NCBI RefSeq assembly: GCF_036288925.1 | Contig: NZ_CP127167.1 | Span: 496,001-560,000, forward strand | Direction: 5' to 3' | DNA: 64,000 bases | Source: Haemophilus parainfluenzae | GTDB taxonomy: Bacteria; Pseudomonadota; Gammaproteobacteria; Enterobacterales; Pasteurellaceae | Part shown: positions 8,474-17,032 of the stretch, piece by piece | Layout: the number at the start of each line of letters is the position of its first letter | Numbering within the stretch: position 1 is the first letter of the stretch | Translations under genes and position numbers: made by a program | Notes under the pieces: model-generated | Seen by the model: the letters and a program-made list of their open reading frames with translations, nothing else | Told to the model about the DNA's origin: nothing | Database searches by the model: none

Positions 8474-9196
8474 TTATTTTTTAGGATTAACGTCTAATAC
8501 TTCAACGTCGAAGTAAAGCGTTGCATCAGGTGGAATTGAATCGCCTGCACCTTGTTTGCCATAAGCTAATTCAGGTGGAATCACTAATTCGATTTTACCG
8601 CCTTTCTTCACTAACTGAAGGCCTTCAGTCCAACCTTTAATCACTTGGTTTAATTTAAACTCAACCGGTTGACCACGTTCAACAGAGCTATCAAATACTT
8701 TACCATCTGGTAATTTACCGGTGTAATGTACTTTCACAGTATCTGTTGCTTTAATCGCATCACCTTTACCTGCTTCAGTGATTTTGTAAAGTAAGCCATC
8801 TTTGGTACTTTTCACGCCATCTTTTTTCGAAAATTCAGCGCGGTATTTATCACCTTCTTCTTTTGCGGCTTTCGCTTGTTGTTCTACTTTTGCTTTAGCA
8901 GCAGACACTAATTGCTCTTGAATGCCATCTAAGGTCTTTTGAATTTTTTCGTCTTTACGAACATCAACTTTACCTTCTAATGCATCTTTTAAGCCATCTA
9001 AAATACGCGCATTGTCGTATTGAATGACTTCTTTTTGAGCATCCACTAAATCTTTTACTTGGTTACCCATTAACGCACCCACAGCATAAGACGCATCACT
9101 TGCGCTTGGCGCGGCTTTATCTTCTGCAAAAACAGAACCTGAAACGACCGCACTTACCATAAGTGCAGCAAGAGAAAGCTTTTGAATTTTCAACAT
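8474..9196 (-). CDS. fkpA: FkpA, periplasmic FKBP-type prolyl isomerase and chaperone
   Basis: 240 residues. A Sec signal peptide (about 1-24, ending SVFA) is followed by an N-terminal dimerisation/chaperone region rich in Lys and Ala (about 30-130) and a C-terminal FKBP domain (VKVHYTGKLPDGKVFDSS, KGWTEGLQLVKKGG, IPPELAYG). It catalyses cis-trans prolyl isomerisation in folding envelope proteins. An AAGGA ribosome site precedes the ATG. Divergent from slyX and upstream of the tus operon, the same neighbourhood as in E. coli. Confidence 0.95.
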   Translation of the reverse strand: MLKIQKLSLAALMVSAVVSGSVFAEDKAAPSASDASYAVGALMGNQVKDLVDAQKEVIQYDNARILDGLKDALEGKVDVRKDEKIQKTLDGIQEQLVSAAKAKVEQQAKAAKEEGDKYRAEFSKKDGVKSTKDGLLYKITEAGKGDAIKATDTVKVHYTGKLPDGKVFDSSVERGQPVEFKLNQVIKGWTEGLQLVKKGGKIELVIPPELAYGKQGAGDSIPPDATLYFDVEVLDVNPKK

Positions 9197-9290
9197 TTTG
9201 CTTGATCCTTTATAATAGAAACGGAATAGTGAATAGGTTAAATCGGATTGACCAAATTCACAACATTTTTTTAGAAATTAGAGAAATTTT

Positions 9291-9512
9291 ATGCAAAATC
9301 AACAAATTTTAGAAGATCGCATCGCTGAACTTGAAATGAAAATTGCTTTTCAAGAACAACTTTTAGACGAACTCAATCAAGCATTAGTTCAACAACAGTT
9401 TGATATGGATAAAATTCAACTTCAACTCCGCTATCTCGCCGGCAAATTAAAAGATATGCAACCTTCTAATATTGCTAGCCAAGCAGAAGAAACGCCGCCT
9501 CCGCATTATTAA
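9291..9512 (+). CDS. slyX: SlyX family protein
   Basis: 73 residues forming a single coiled coil ([20 protein letters not shown]) and ending in the family tail PPPHY. SlyX is a small cytoplasmic protein found next to fkpA in enteric and Pasteurellaceae genomes; its molecular role is not established. Divergent from fkpA, with its own terminator immediately downstream. Confidence 0.92.
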   Translation: MQNQQILEDRIAELEMKIAFQEQLLDELNQALVQQQFDMDKIQLQLRYLAGKLKDMQPSNIASQAEETPPPHY

Positions 9513-9519
9513 ACAACAA

Positions 9520-9548
9520 ACCGCACCTAAAAGTGCGGTCTGTTTTGC
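9520..9548 (+). terminator. Uptake-signal terminator after slyX
   Basis: ACCGCAC - CTAAAA - GTGCGGT followed by CTGTTTTGCTTTCGTTTTTT. It could also serve the convergent permease gene. Confidence 0.82.
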
Positions 9549-9560
9549 TTTCGTTTTTTA

Positions 9561-10784
9561 TTATTGCATACGAGCTTGAATACGTTCTGGCAATCTTAAT
9601 CCAACGAGAGCAACAAGGACAATTGTCCAGAATAAGGTCACATACACAAGGGCTGAACCCAGTCCTACTCTTTCGCTAAGTGCGGCGGCAATCACAGGAG
9701 ACACCCCTCCACCGATCGCAGCGAAGTTATAGATGAAACCGATACCTGTGCTTCGCATTTCAGCCGGGAAGAAAGTCGCCATATATTTTGGTACTAAACC
9801 GGCAATCCCTAAGTTAGTTGCAAGTAAGAAGAAGAGCAATGCACCAAGGGCTAACACATTATTTTCTGGCAAATAGAATACTGGGAAGAGGAAGAAAAGT
9901 GATAACAATAAGCTATATACAAAGGTTTTCTTCTCACCCAATTTATCACCGATAAAGCCTGCAATTAAGGTACCGATGAGGATACCAAAGCCTGCCCAGA
10001 ACATCAGTGATTTCACATTTTCAGCATAGCCGTTTTCTTTGAGGTAAAGTGGAAGCAAGCCTACTACCGGCCAGTTTACGGAGAAAATTGAATAACAAAC
10101 TAAGAAAATAATTAAGGTAATTGGTAATTGTTTTTTAGTAAATAGGTCAGTAAGTGGCACTTTATTCACTTTACCCGCAGCTTTCGCTTGCGCCCATTCT
10201 TCACTTTCAGGTGCATGGCGACGAACATAGAGTACTAAAGCAACCGGAGCTAAACCAATAAAGAAAGCCATACGCCAACCATAAGTTTGAGATACCCAAG
10301 GAATCACTTGAGAGGCAAGAATATTACCAATGGAAAAGCCACTCACTAAGAATGCGCTGGCTTTTGTACGTAAATGTTGTGGCCAGCTTTCAATGGCATA
10401 AGAGGAAGAACACGCATATTCACCTGCCATCCCCATACCGATAATCATACGGAAGATGAAAAGCCAAATATAACTGGTGGATAAGCCGCACAAGAATGTG
10501 CCAACGGAATACGTGATAATGGAAACAATCATCGCCAAACGACGACCATATTTATCGGCAAAACTACCAAAAATCGCCCCACCTAATGGACGTGCGACGA
10601 AGGCCGCAAGTAATAGTGTGGATGTTTCCGTTGTGCTCATGGCGAATTCCTTTTGAATATCCAAAAGCACATAAGTGATAAGCATATAATCGAAGCCATC
10701 AAAAACATAACCTAACCAAGCCGCAAATAACGCTTTTTTTTGCGTAGGACTGACTTCTTTATACCATGGTAGTGATGTTGTCAT
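9561..10784 (-). CDS. nanX: NanX-like MFS permease, probable 2,7-anhydro-sialic acid importer
   Basis: 407 residues, twelve membrane segments, sialate:H+ symporter branch of the MFS. Blocks such as KALFAAWLGYVFDGFDYM, IGMGMAGEYACSSSYAIESW, LRTKASAFLVSGFSIGN and NLGIAGLVPK match my recollection of E. coli YjhB (NanX) better than NanT. NanX imports 2,7-anhydro-N-acetylneuraminate. The diagnostic partner, a NanY-like oxidoreductase, is encoded in the divergent operon. A strong AGGAGG ribosome site precedes the ATG, and a CRP-like site lies just upstream. NanT-type transport of ordinary sialic acid remains an alternative. Confidence 0.85.
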   Translation of the reverse strand: MTTSLPWYKEVSPTQKKALFAAWLGYVFDGFDYMLITYVLLDIQKEFAMSTTETSTLLLAAFVARPLGGAIFGSFADKYGRRLAMIVSIITYSVGTFLCGLSTSYIWLFIFRMIIGMGMAGEYACSSSYAIESWPQHLRTKASAFLVSGFSIGNILASQVIPWVSQTYGWRMAFFIGLAPVALVLYVRRHAPESEEWAQAKAAGKVNKVPLTDLFTKKQLPITLIIFLVCYSIFSVNWPVVGLLPLYLKENGYAENVKSLMFWAGFGILIGTLIAGFIGDKLGEKKTFVYSLLLSLFFLFPVFYLPENNVLALGALLFFLLATNLGIAGLVPKYMATFFPAEMRSTGIGFIYNFAAIGGGVSPVIAAALSERVGLGSALVYVTLFWTIVLVALVGLRLPERIQARMQ

Positions 10785-10815
10785 AACAACCTCCTTTCCT
10801 TGTATTTGAGAATTT

Positions 10816-10831
10816 TGTGGTTTAGATCACA
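10816..10831. promoter_or_regulatory. CRP-like binding site in the divergent nanX / regulator promoter region
   Basis: TGTGG-TTTAGA-TCACA, one mismatch from TGTGA-N6-TCACA. It lies 32-47 bases ahead of nanX and about 115 bases ahead of the regulator gene, consistent with catabolite control of sialate use. Confidence 0.6.
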
Positions 10832-10872
10832 GAATTTAAAATCACTGCTAATTTCTGCTTGCATAACCAAAG

Positions 10873-10893
10873 ATAAGACGTATGATGTCTTAT
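10873..10893. promoter_or_regulatory. Palindrome, candidate operator of the adjacent FadR-type regulator
   Basis: ATAAGAC - GTATGAT - GTCTTAT, perfect seven-base arms in the divergent intergenic region. Its place between nanX and the regulator gene suggests autoregulation and control of both directions. Confidence 0.45.
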
Positions 10894-10946
10894 GTCAATT
10901 GGAGAGAATGAGAGCTGGATCACAAATTCAGAAAATAGATTAGAAA

Positions 10947-11669
10947 ATGAGAACAGAAATGAAAAAAACAAGTAAAAAAGAAGCAAGTCTCGTTTTGCAG
11001 GATAAAATCAAATCGCTCATCATTAAACAAAATCTCAAATCTGGCGATTTGATGCCAACAGAAAATGAACTGATTGAACAACTTGGTGTAAGCCGTTCCA
11101 GTTTACGTGAAGCCATTAAATCTTTAGAGGCGCTACACATTTTAGACATTCGCCATGGTGTTGGTACCTTTGTGAGTGAATCCTCTCTTGTACCAATGAT
11201 TCGTGGATTAAGTTTTCACACTCAACTGAATTTGCATAATGATCATAATCAGCTGATTAATATTTTGGATATTCGGGAAATTTTAGAATACGGTTTTGCC
11301 CCGATGGTGTTGGGAAAAATTAGCCAAGAACAGACCGTACTTTTGCAAAAATCAGTGGCCAACATGGAAAAAAATGCCCGTGAACAAAAATTTTCCCCTA
11401 AAGATGAATACCACATTCATTTAAAACTTTATGAACCATTAAATAACCCATTACTGATTCAATATTTAGATGCGTTTTGGCAAATTTATCAGCAAGTAGA
11501 AAAAAGCTTACCACCACCAATACTTTCTCCTGAAAAATTAGCTATGCAACACCGTGAATTAATTGATGCCGTGGAAGCACATGATTTGGTACGGATGCAA
11601 CGCGCGATCTTGCAATATTTCCAAAGTATTCGCCAACGCTTACAACAAGGAGGGCATGATGCAAACTAA
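10947..11669 (+). CDS. FadR-subfamily GntR transcriptional regulator of the anhydro-sialate locus
   Basis: 240 residues. Winged helix at about 15-80 (SGDLMPTENELIEQLGVSRS, SLREAIKSLEALHILDIRHG), then an all-helical FCD ligand domain to about 230. The same architecture as NanR, so it plausibly senses a sialate or a derivative. The ATG at 10947 has no good ribosome site; Met5 at 10959 is an alternative. The next gene starts within its last codons (11-base overlap), so it is the first gene of an operon with both oxidoreductases. Autoregulation through the upstream palindrome is an inference. Confidence 0.85.
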   Translation: MRTEMKKTSKKEASLVLQDKIKSLIIKQNLKSGDLMPTENELIEQLGVSRSSLREAIKSLEALHILDIRHGVGTFVSESSLVPMIRGLSFHTQLNLHNDHNQLINILDIREILEYGFAPMVLGKISQEQTVLLQKSVANMEKNAREQKFSPKDEYHIHLKLYEPLNNPLLIQYLDAFWQIYQQVEKSLPPPILSPEKLAMQHRELIDAVEAHDLVRMQRAILQYFQSIRQRLQQGGHDAN

Positions 11670-12732
11670 TGGATTAAACATCGCCTTAATCGGCTGCGGC
11701 TTTTTTGGCGTTCAGTTGGCTTCAGCATTTGATAAAGCCCAAGCAAACTTAATTGCAGTGGCCGATATCAACCCTTCTCTGGCACAAAAACTCGCAGACC
11801 AATACGGCAGCCAAGCCTTTTTTAGTGAGGAAGAAATGTTGGCTAAAACTAAACCGGATTTAGTGGTCATTGCCACACCAAACTATGCCCATTATTCCCC
11901 CGCTATCTTAGCGTTAAATGCAGGCTGTCATGTCTTTATTGAAACGCCTTTTACCTTAAGCTCTTCTCAAGGCCAACATTTACGCCGTCTTGCTGAAGAA
12001 AAAGGTAAAGTCATTTTTGTGGGCCATTTGGAACGTACGTTACCTGGCATGTTAAAAGTCAAAGCGGCTTTAGAACAAGGAAAATTAGGTCGCATTACAG
12101 TAGCACGTGCTATGCGTCAGCGTTGGATTGAAAACCTACCAAACAAAGAATGGTGGAAATTAGATGCCAATCTTACGGGTGGTGAGCTTTTCCACCTCAT
12201 TCATGAACTGGATTTACTCTGTTGGTTATTAGGCGATATTGAGGCGGTCTTTGCTCAAGCCGCTAATCAAGCGCATCACGATACGCCAGACAGCCGTGAT
12301 GTGTTGCAACTGTTACTACGTTTTGAAAATGGCGTGTTAGGTTCGCTCGAAATGGGTACCGCTTATCGATTACACCAATGGGGCATTCAAATTCATGGTG
12401 AAAACGGTGTGATTGAAGTCAATTTCTTTACCTCAAGTGTCACATTTAATTATCTAGATGGAAAAATAGAACACGTTGATTTATTTGATGAATTTGAGGC
12501 TGATTTATCTTTACGCGAAAGTGCAAAAGGCACTCAGCAATATAATGTCACCCACGCACCCTGCCAACTTTGGTTAAGCCGAGCGGCTGAAATCGAAGTG
12601 CAAAGCGTGGTAGAGCACTTAACGCAAGGAAAAACCAGCCCATTAAGTCTATGTTTAACTGAAGCCATCGAAGTTGCAGAAGCAGCGAAGCAATCCATGG
12701 TAACGGAAAAACAAATCTCAGTGAAAAAATAA
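11659..12732 (+). CDS. Gfo/Idh/MocA-family oxidoreductase with altered EKP motif
   Basis: 357 residues. The start at 11659 is chosen because AAGGAGGG lies just upstream; longer readings run into the regulator gene. An N-terminal Rossmann fold (IALIGCGFFG, residues 8-17; ATPNYAH, 72-78) binds NAD(P), and a C-terminal alpha/beta domain follows (GGELFHLIHELDLLCWLLG). The usual catalytic EKP motif reads E95-T96-P97, so the conserved lysine is missing. It is clearly a divergent paralogue of the next gene product. It may be catalytically altered, a partner subunit, or act on another sialate derivative; the function is unknown. Confidence 0.85.
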   Translation: MQTNGLNIALIGCGFFGVQLASAFDKAQANLIAVADINPSLAQKLADQYGSQAFFSEEEMLAKTKPDLVVIATPNYAHYSPAILALNAGCHVFIETPFTLSSSQGQHLRRLAEEKGKVIFVGHLERTLPGMLKVKAALEQGKLGRITVARAMRQRWIENLPNKEWWKLDANLTGGELFHLIHELDLLCWLLGDIEAVFAQAANQAHHDTPDSRDVLQLLLRFENGVLGSLEMGTAYRLHQWGIQIHGENGVIEVNFFTSSVTFNYLDGKIEHVDLFDEFEADLSLRESAKGTQQYNVTHAPCQLWLSRAAEIEVQSVVEHLTQGKTSPLSLCLTEAIEVAEAAKQSMVTEKQISVKK

Positions 12733-12742
12733 GGAGTTTATT

Positions 12743-13849
12743 ATGATGCGATATGGTGTTGTTGGCGTTGGCTATTTTGGTGCAGATTTAGCCCGTTTCA
12801 TGAATGAATTTGATGATGCACAAATTACCGTAGTATATGACCCTGAAAATGGTGAAACCATTGCTCAAGAATTACAATGCGTAGCGGCAAAATCTCTTGA
12901 AGAATTAGTCACTTCACCTGATGTGGATTGCGTAATTGTCGCCACCCCAAACTACTTACACAAAGAACCGGTCATCCTTGCAGCAAAAAACAAAAAACAT
13001 GTTTTCTGTGAAAAACCTATTGCCTTAAGTTATCAAGACTGTGATGACATGGTGCGTGCTTGCGAAGAAAATGGCGTCACTTTTATGGCTGGTCATGTGA
13101 TGAACTTCTTTAACGGTGTTCACCATGCCAAAGAATTAATCAATCAAGGTGTGATTGGTAAAGTGCTTTATTGTCATACTGCACGTAATGGCTGGGAAGA
13201 ACAACAACCAACCATTTCATGGAAAAAAATCCGTGAAAAATCTGGCGGTCACTTATACCACCATATTCACGAATTAGACTGCGTACAATTCATTATGGGT
13301 GGTATGCCAAAAACCGTTACCATGGCAGCTGCCAATGTTGCCCACAAAGGCGAAAAATTCGGGGATGAAGATGATATGATTTTTGTCACCATGGAATATG
13401 ATGACAATCGCTTCGCTGTTCTCGAATGGGGTTCGGCTTTCCGTTGGGGGGAACATTATGTATTAATTCAAGGGGAAAAAGGTGCGATCAAACTGGATAT
13501 GTACAATACCAAAGGCACCCTTCGTGTGGATGGAAAAGACACTTATTTCCTCATTCACGAAACCCAAGAAGAAGATGATGACCGTACCCGTATTTACAAC
13601 AGCACAGAAATGGACGGCGCGATTCAATACGGTAAACCGGGCAAACGCACACCACTCTGGTTGAGTTCTATCATGAAAAAAGAAATGCGTTATTTAAACG
13701 ACATTCTGCATGGTATGGAACCAACTGAGGAATTTGTAAAATTACTCACCGGTGAAGCAGCCCGAGCTGCCATCGCCACTGCCGATGCGTGTACCCGTTC
13801 TCGTTACGAAAACCGCAAAGTTGATTTATCAGAAATCATCGGTAAATAA
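12743..13849 (+). CDS. nanY: NanY-like 2,7-anhydro-N-acetylneuraminate oxidoreductase
   Basis: 368 residues, Gfo/Idh/MocA family. Rossmann motif YGVVGVGYFGADLARFM, intact EKP in KKHVFCEKPIALSY, and catalytic-domain motif SGGHLYHHIHELDCVQ. These and HETQEEDDD match my memory of E. coli YjhC (NanY) along almost the whole length. NanY converts 2,7-anhydro-Neu5Ac to Neu5Ac using NAD, feeding the standard Nan pathway. An AAGGAG ribosome site precedes ATGATG. It is last in the operon with the regulator and the EKP-variant paralogue. Nan aldolase and kinase genes are not in this window. Confidence 0.9.
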   Translation: MMRYGVVGVGYFGADLARFMNEFDDAQITVVYDPENGETIAQELQCVAAKSLEELVTSPDVDCVIVATPNYLHKEPVILAAKNKKHVFCEKPIALSYQDCDDMVRACEENGVTFMAGHVMNFFNGVHHAKELINQGVIGKVLYCHTARNGWEEQQPTISWKKIREKSGGHLYHHIHELDCVQFIMGGMPKTVTMAAANVAHKGEKFGDEDDMIFVTMEYDDNRFAVLEWGSAFRWGEHYVLIQGEKGAIKLDMYNTKGTLRVDGKDTYFLIHETQEEDDDRTRIYNSTEMDGAIQYGKPGKRTPLWLSSIMKKEMRYLNDILHGMEPTEEFVKLLTGEAARAAIATADACTRSRYENRKVDLSEIIGK

Positions 13850-13867
13850 AAACAATGTAAAAAAACA

Positions 13868-13899
13868 ACCGCACTTTGGTTGAGGAATCAAAGTGCGGT
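13868..13899 (+). terminator. Inverted uptake-signal hairpin after nanY
   Basis: ACCGCACTTTG and CAAAGTGCGGT form an 11-bp stem with a ten-base loop 18 bases after the nanY stop. The T tract is weak, so termination may be partial. Confidence 0.7.
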
Positions 13900-13934
13900 A
13901 CTTATTGCTTGCTAATAGGAGGAATAATAACATC

Positions 13935-14489
13935 ATGGATAATAAAACGTGGCTAGATTTTTTAACAGCTTTTGGTTCTATTGCAACTCCAATTCTAGTT
14001 TTATTCCTTACTGGAGCAGGCTGGAAAATTAGACAATCAATTGAACATAAAACAAAACTAGAAGAAAAACTAAGAGATGACCGGATAGAAATTTATCATC
14101 AAATACTTGAACCCTATATTATAATGTTAATGCCTGATGAAGCTTGGAACTTAGATCCACAAAATAAAGAGAAAGATAAATATATGGAAGCGACAATGAA
14201 GTTACTCTCCCTAGAATATAGAAAATTATCATTTAGGCTATCTTTAATTGGATCTGATAATGTAGTTAGAGCATTCAATAACTTATATCAATATTTCTAT
14301 AAGAATGCTGAAAACTCCGAATCTACCATACAATCAAATCCTACTGATAAAGCAAAAGAAATGATGTCACTCATTGGATTATTATTGTTAGAAATACGGA
14401 GAAGTATGGGAAATGAAGAAACCCAATTAAATGAATGGGATATGTTGGAATGGTTTATTACTGATGCAAGAAAAATGAAAGAAAAATAA
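13935..14489 (+). CDS. Orphan membrane-anchored protein, function unknown
   Basis: 184 residues from the ATG at 13935, which has AGGAGG at 13917 (12-base spacing, rather long); an upstream ATG at 13893 overlaps the uptake-signal hairpin. One hydrophobic segment (about 8-30, AFGSIATPILVLFLTGAGWK) is followed by a charged, mostly helical cytoplasmic part (KTKLEEKLRDDRIEIYHQIL). Codons are more AT-rich than the neighbours, the gene carries no uptake signal and has its own terminator. The shape recalls single-TM proteins of accessory islands. I do not recognise it. Confidence 0.7.
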   Translation: MDNKTWLDFLTAFGSIATPILVLFLTGAGWKIRQSIEHKTKLEEKLRDDRIEIYHQILEPYIIMLMPDEAWNLDPQNKEKDKYMEATMKLLSLEYRKLSFRLSLIGSDNVVRAFNNLYQYFYKNAENSESTIQSNPTDKAKEMMSLIGLLLLEIRRSMGNEETQLNEWDMLEWFITDARKMKEK

Positions 14490-14511
14490 AATCAGTTTTT
14501 ATAAAATACCA

Positions 14512-14545
14512 AAAACCACCAACTATCTAAAAGTATGGTGGTTTT
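14512..14545 (+). terminator. Terminator after the orphan gene
   Basis: AAAACCACCA and TGGTGGTTTT form a 10-bp stem around a 14-base loop. The stem ends in TTTT on both strands, so it may also serve pdxH. Confidence 0.7.
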
Positions 14546-14553
14546 CAAATATA

Positions 14554-15186
14554 TTACGGCGATAACCGCTCTATTTCCCATTTTCCATCATTGAATAAAT
14601 AACAAATTCGGTCATGCAGTCTACTTGGGCGACCTTGCCAGAATTCGATACGATCAGGAATCACAAGATAACCGCCCCAATGTGGTGGGCGTGGGACGTT
14701 TAATGGGTGTTTTGCTGCAATCAGAGCAGCTTTTGCTAATAAAGATTTGTGGCTAGAAATGACCGCACTTTGCTCGCTGGCCCAAGCGCCAATTCGGCTG
14801 GTGTAAGGGCGAGTCGCAAAATATTCATCTGATTGTTCAGGCGAGATTTTTTCGGCTTTGCCCTCAATACGCACAGAACGTTCTAATTCAGGCCAAAAGA
14901 ATGTCAGGGCAACGAAAGGATTATGTTCTATGGCACGACCTTTTCGGCTGTGATAATTCGTGAAAAAGACAAAGCCTTGTTCGTTCACTTCTTTTAACAG
15001 TACCATTCGACTTGTTGGACGACCGTCTTCATTGACCGTCGCAACATTAACACCTGTCGGCTCATTGACTTTAGCCGTAATCGCTTCGTTGAGCCATTTT
15101 TCAAATTGTTTTATTGGATTGGGATCGCAATCATGCTGAGAAAGCGCCTGTTTGCAATAATCCTCACGAATATCATGTAAGTCCAT
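14554..15186 (-). CDS. pdxH: PdxH, pyridoxine/pyridoxamine 5'-phosphate oxidase
   Basis: 210 residues from the ATG at 15186, which has AAGGAG upstream; a longer reading from 15213 runs into the neighbouring terminator. The FMN enzyme oxidises PNP and PMP to pyridoxal 5'-phosphate. FMN-binding motifs [19 protein letters not shown] and [19 protein letters not shown] are present, and the C-terminal dimer motif [16 protein letters not shown] is intact. An uptake signal lies in the coding sequence near 14761. Monocistronic, with a terminator upstream of it. Confidence 0.96.
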   Translation of the reverse strand: MDLHDIREDYCKQALSQHDCDPNPIKQFEKWLNEAITAKVNEPTGVNVATVNEDGRPTSRMVLLKEVNEQGFVFFTNYHSRKGRAIEHNPFVALTFFWPELERSVRIEGKAEKISPEQSDEYFATRPYTSRIGAWASEQSAVISSHKSLLAKAALIAAKHPLNVPRPPHWGGYLVIPDRIEFWQGRPSRLHDRICYLFNDGKWEIERLSP

Positions 15187-15211
15187 TTTCTTTCTCCTTT
15201 TGCTTGAAAAC

Positions 15212-15236
15212 AAAAAGCCCTTGCAACTGCAAGGGC
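15212..15236 (-). terminator. Terminator of the HbpA/DppA-type gene
   Basis: AGCCCTTGCA / TGCAAGGGCT stem with a one-base centre on either strand, followed on the minus strand by TTTTTG. Located between the lipoprotein gene and pdxH. Confidence 0.88.
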
Positions 15237-15252
15237 TAGTATAGTCCGTTAA

Positions 15253-16899
15253 TTATTTACTATCAACACTCACGCCATAAAACGCATCGTAGCCGAATGG
15301 GCTTTGTACGTAACCTTTTACGCGAGGGCTAAGTGGTGCAAAACCAACTGAGTGTGCAACTGGAATCCATGGCGCTTGCTCATGGAAAATCACTTGTGCT
15401 TTTTTATAAAGTGCCGCACGCTCATCTTTATTGGTTAAGCCAATCGCTTTATCTAATAAGGCATCAAATTCTGCATTTTTGAAACGAGCAAAGTTTGAGT
15501 TGCCAGCGTTAGCACTTGCAAGTAACGGAGAAAGGAAGTTATCCGGATCACCGTTATCGCCTGACCAACCAAAGATACCCGCCGTTAATTCACCTGCTTT
15601 AGCACGTTTTTGATAGTCAGCCCATTCAAACGTGACTGGATTTGCTTTTACGCCCACTTTCGCCCAGTCTGCCATCACAAGTTCAGCCATACGTTTTGGA
15701 TTTGGGTTAGACGCACGTACCACCGGTTGAATCCAGAAGTCCGTTTCAAAACCGTTTGGATAACCTGCTTCTGCTAAAAGCTGTTTCGCTTTCTCTGGAT
15801 CATACGGATAATCTTGGATTTCATCGTTATAACTCCAAATTGTTGGCGGTAGTGGGTTTTTCGCTGCAGTGCCCGCACCTTGATAAACCGCTTCAATAAT
15901 TGCTTTTTTGTCCACCGCATAGTTCAATGCTTGGCGCACTTTCACGTTATCAAATGGCGCTTTCTCTGTATTGAATGCGATATATGCCACGTTCAAACCT
16001 TTTTGTTCCAAAAGTTGTACTTTCGGATCAGTTTTCATCTTGGCTAAATCCGCCACGTTCGGGAAGAGAATTAAATCACAAGAACCCGCTTGTAACTTCG
16101 CATAACGCGTCGTCGCATCTGGTACGATACTGATCACTAAACGATCAAGCGGTGTACGACCTTTCCAATAGGTTTCATTCGCTACGTATTGTGCCGCTTG
16201 GTCAGTTTTGTAATCCACAAAAATAAACGGACCTGTACCCACTGGTTTGTTATCAATCGTTTCTGGTTTACCCGCTTTCAGCATCGCATCTGCATATTCA
16301 GCGGAATAAATAGAGATAAAGTCCATTCCCAAGCTTGCTAAGAAAGTCGCATCTTTTTTATTCAAGGTGATACGAACGGTGTTGTCATCCACTTTCTCAA
16401 CTGATTTTAATAAATCTGGGAATTTCATCGCTTTGAAATATGGATAAGTCCCTTTCGATACGTTGTGATAAGGGTGGTTAGGATCTAACTGACGTTGGAA
16501 AGAAAAGATCACATCATCCGCATTAAAATCACGTGTTGGCGTAAATTCTTTTGTCGTATGGAACTTCACTCCTTTACGTAAATGGAACGTATAAGTTAAA
16601 CCATCGTCACTGATGTCCCAGCTTTCAGCCAAGGCTGGCTCAAGGTCAGTTGAACCTTTTTTAAATTCAACCAAACGGTTATACACTTGTTGTGAACTCG
16701 CATTGTAGGATGTGCCTTCCATTACCAATGCCGGGCTAAAGCCAAGTGGTGCTTTTGCCGTACAGTACACAAACGTGTTATTGCCCGAAGGTTTTGCTGT
16801 TTCTGCTTTCGTACTTTCTTTTGCAGCAGAACCAGATTGATCACAAGCCGCTAAAAACAAACTCGCTGCAATAAGAGTTAAGGTCGCTTTTAATTTCAT
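15253..16899 (-). CDS. hbpA: HbpA/DppA-type periplasmic binding lipoprotein (glutathione/heme/peptide)
   Basis: 548 residues, SBP_bac_5 family. The lipobox LAAC ends the signal peptide (Cys19). The mature protein carries the family motifs (LEPALAESWDISDDGLTYTF, NVKVRQALNYAVDKKAI, VGTGPFIF). Length and position beside an MdtD-like exporter fit H. influenzae HbpA (HI0853), first described as heme-binding and later shown to deliver glutathione to the Dpp permease. No permease genes are adjacent, as expected for an orphan binding protein. Ordinary dipeptide-binding DppA is the main alternative. Confidence 0.82.
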   Translation of the reverse strand: MKLKATLTLIAASLFLAACDQSGSAAKESTKAETAKPSGNNTFVYCTAKAPLGFSPALVMEGTSYNASSQQVYNRLVEFKKGSTDLEPALAESWDISDDGLTYTFHLRKGVKFHTTKEFTPTRDFNADDVIFSFQRQLDPNHPYHNVSKGTYPYFKAMKFPDLLKSVEKVDDNTVRITLNKKDATFLASLGMDFISIYSAEYADAMLKAGKPETIDNKPVGTGPFIFVDYKTDQAAQYVANETYWKGRTPLDRLVISIVPDATTRYAKLQAGSCDLILFPNVADLAKMKTDPKVQLLEQKGLNVAYIAFNTEKAPFDNVKVRQALNYAVDKKAIIEAVYQGAGTAAKNPLPPTIWSYNDEIQDYPYDPEKAKQLLAEAGYPNGFETDFWIQPVVRASNPNPKRMAELVMADWAKVGVKANPVTFEWADYQKRAKAGELTAGIFGWSGDNGDPDNFLSPLLASANAGNSNFARFKNAEFDALLDKAIGLTNKDERAALYKKAQVIFHEQAPWIPVAHSVGFAPLSPRVKGYVQSPFGYDAFYGVSVDSK

Positions 16900-17032
16900 T
16901 AGTTGTCCTTCTTTAATCGGGTCAGATACCCAAATATGAATATAAAATTTTACTTAAGATATAAGCAAATCAAACTTTTACGAAATAAGAAAAAGATCTT
17001 TCTTATAACAAATTAAACTAAGGTATTCAATA

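Noticed and set aside
16919..16931. GGGT-CAGAT-ACCC upstream of the HbpA/DppA-type gene as an operator
   Set aside because: Four-base arms are too short to separate from chance.
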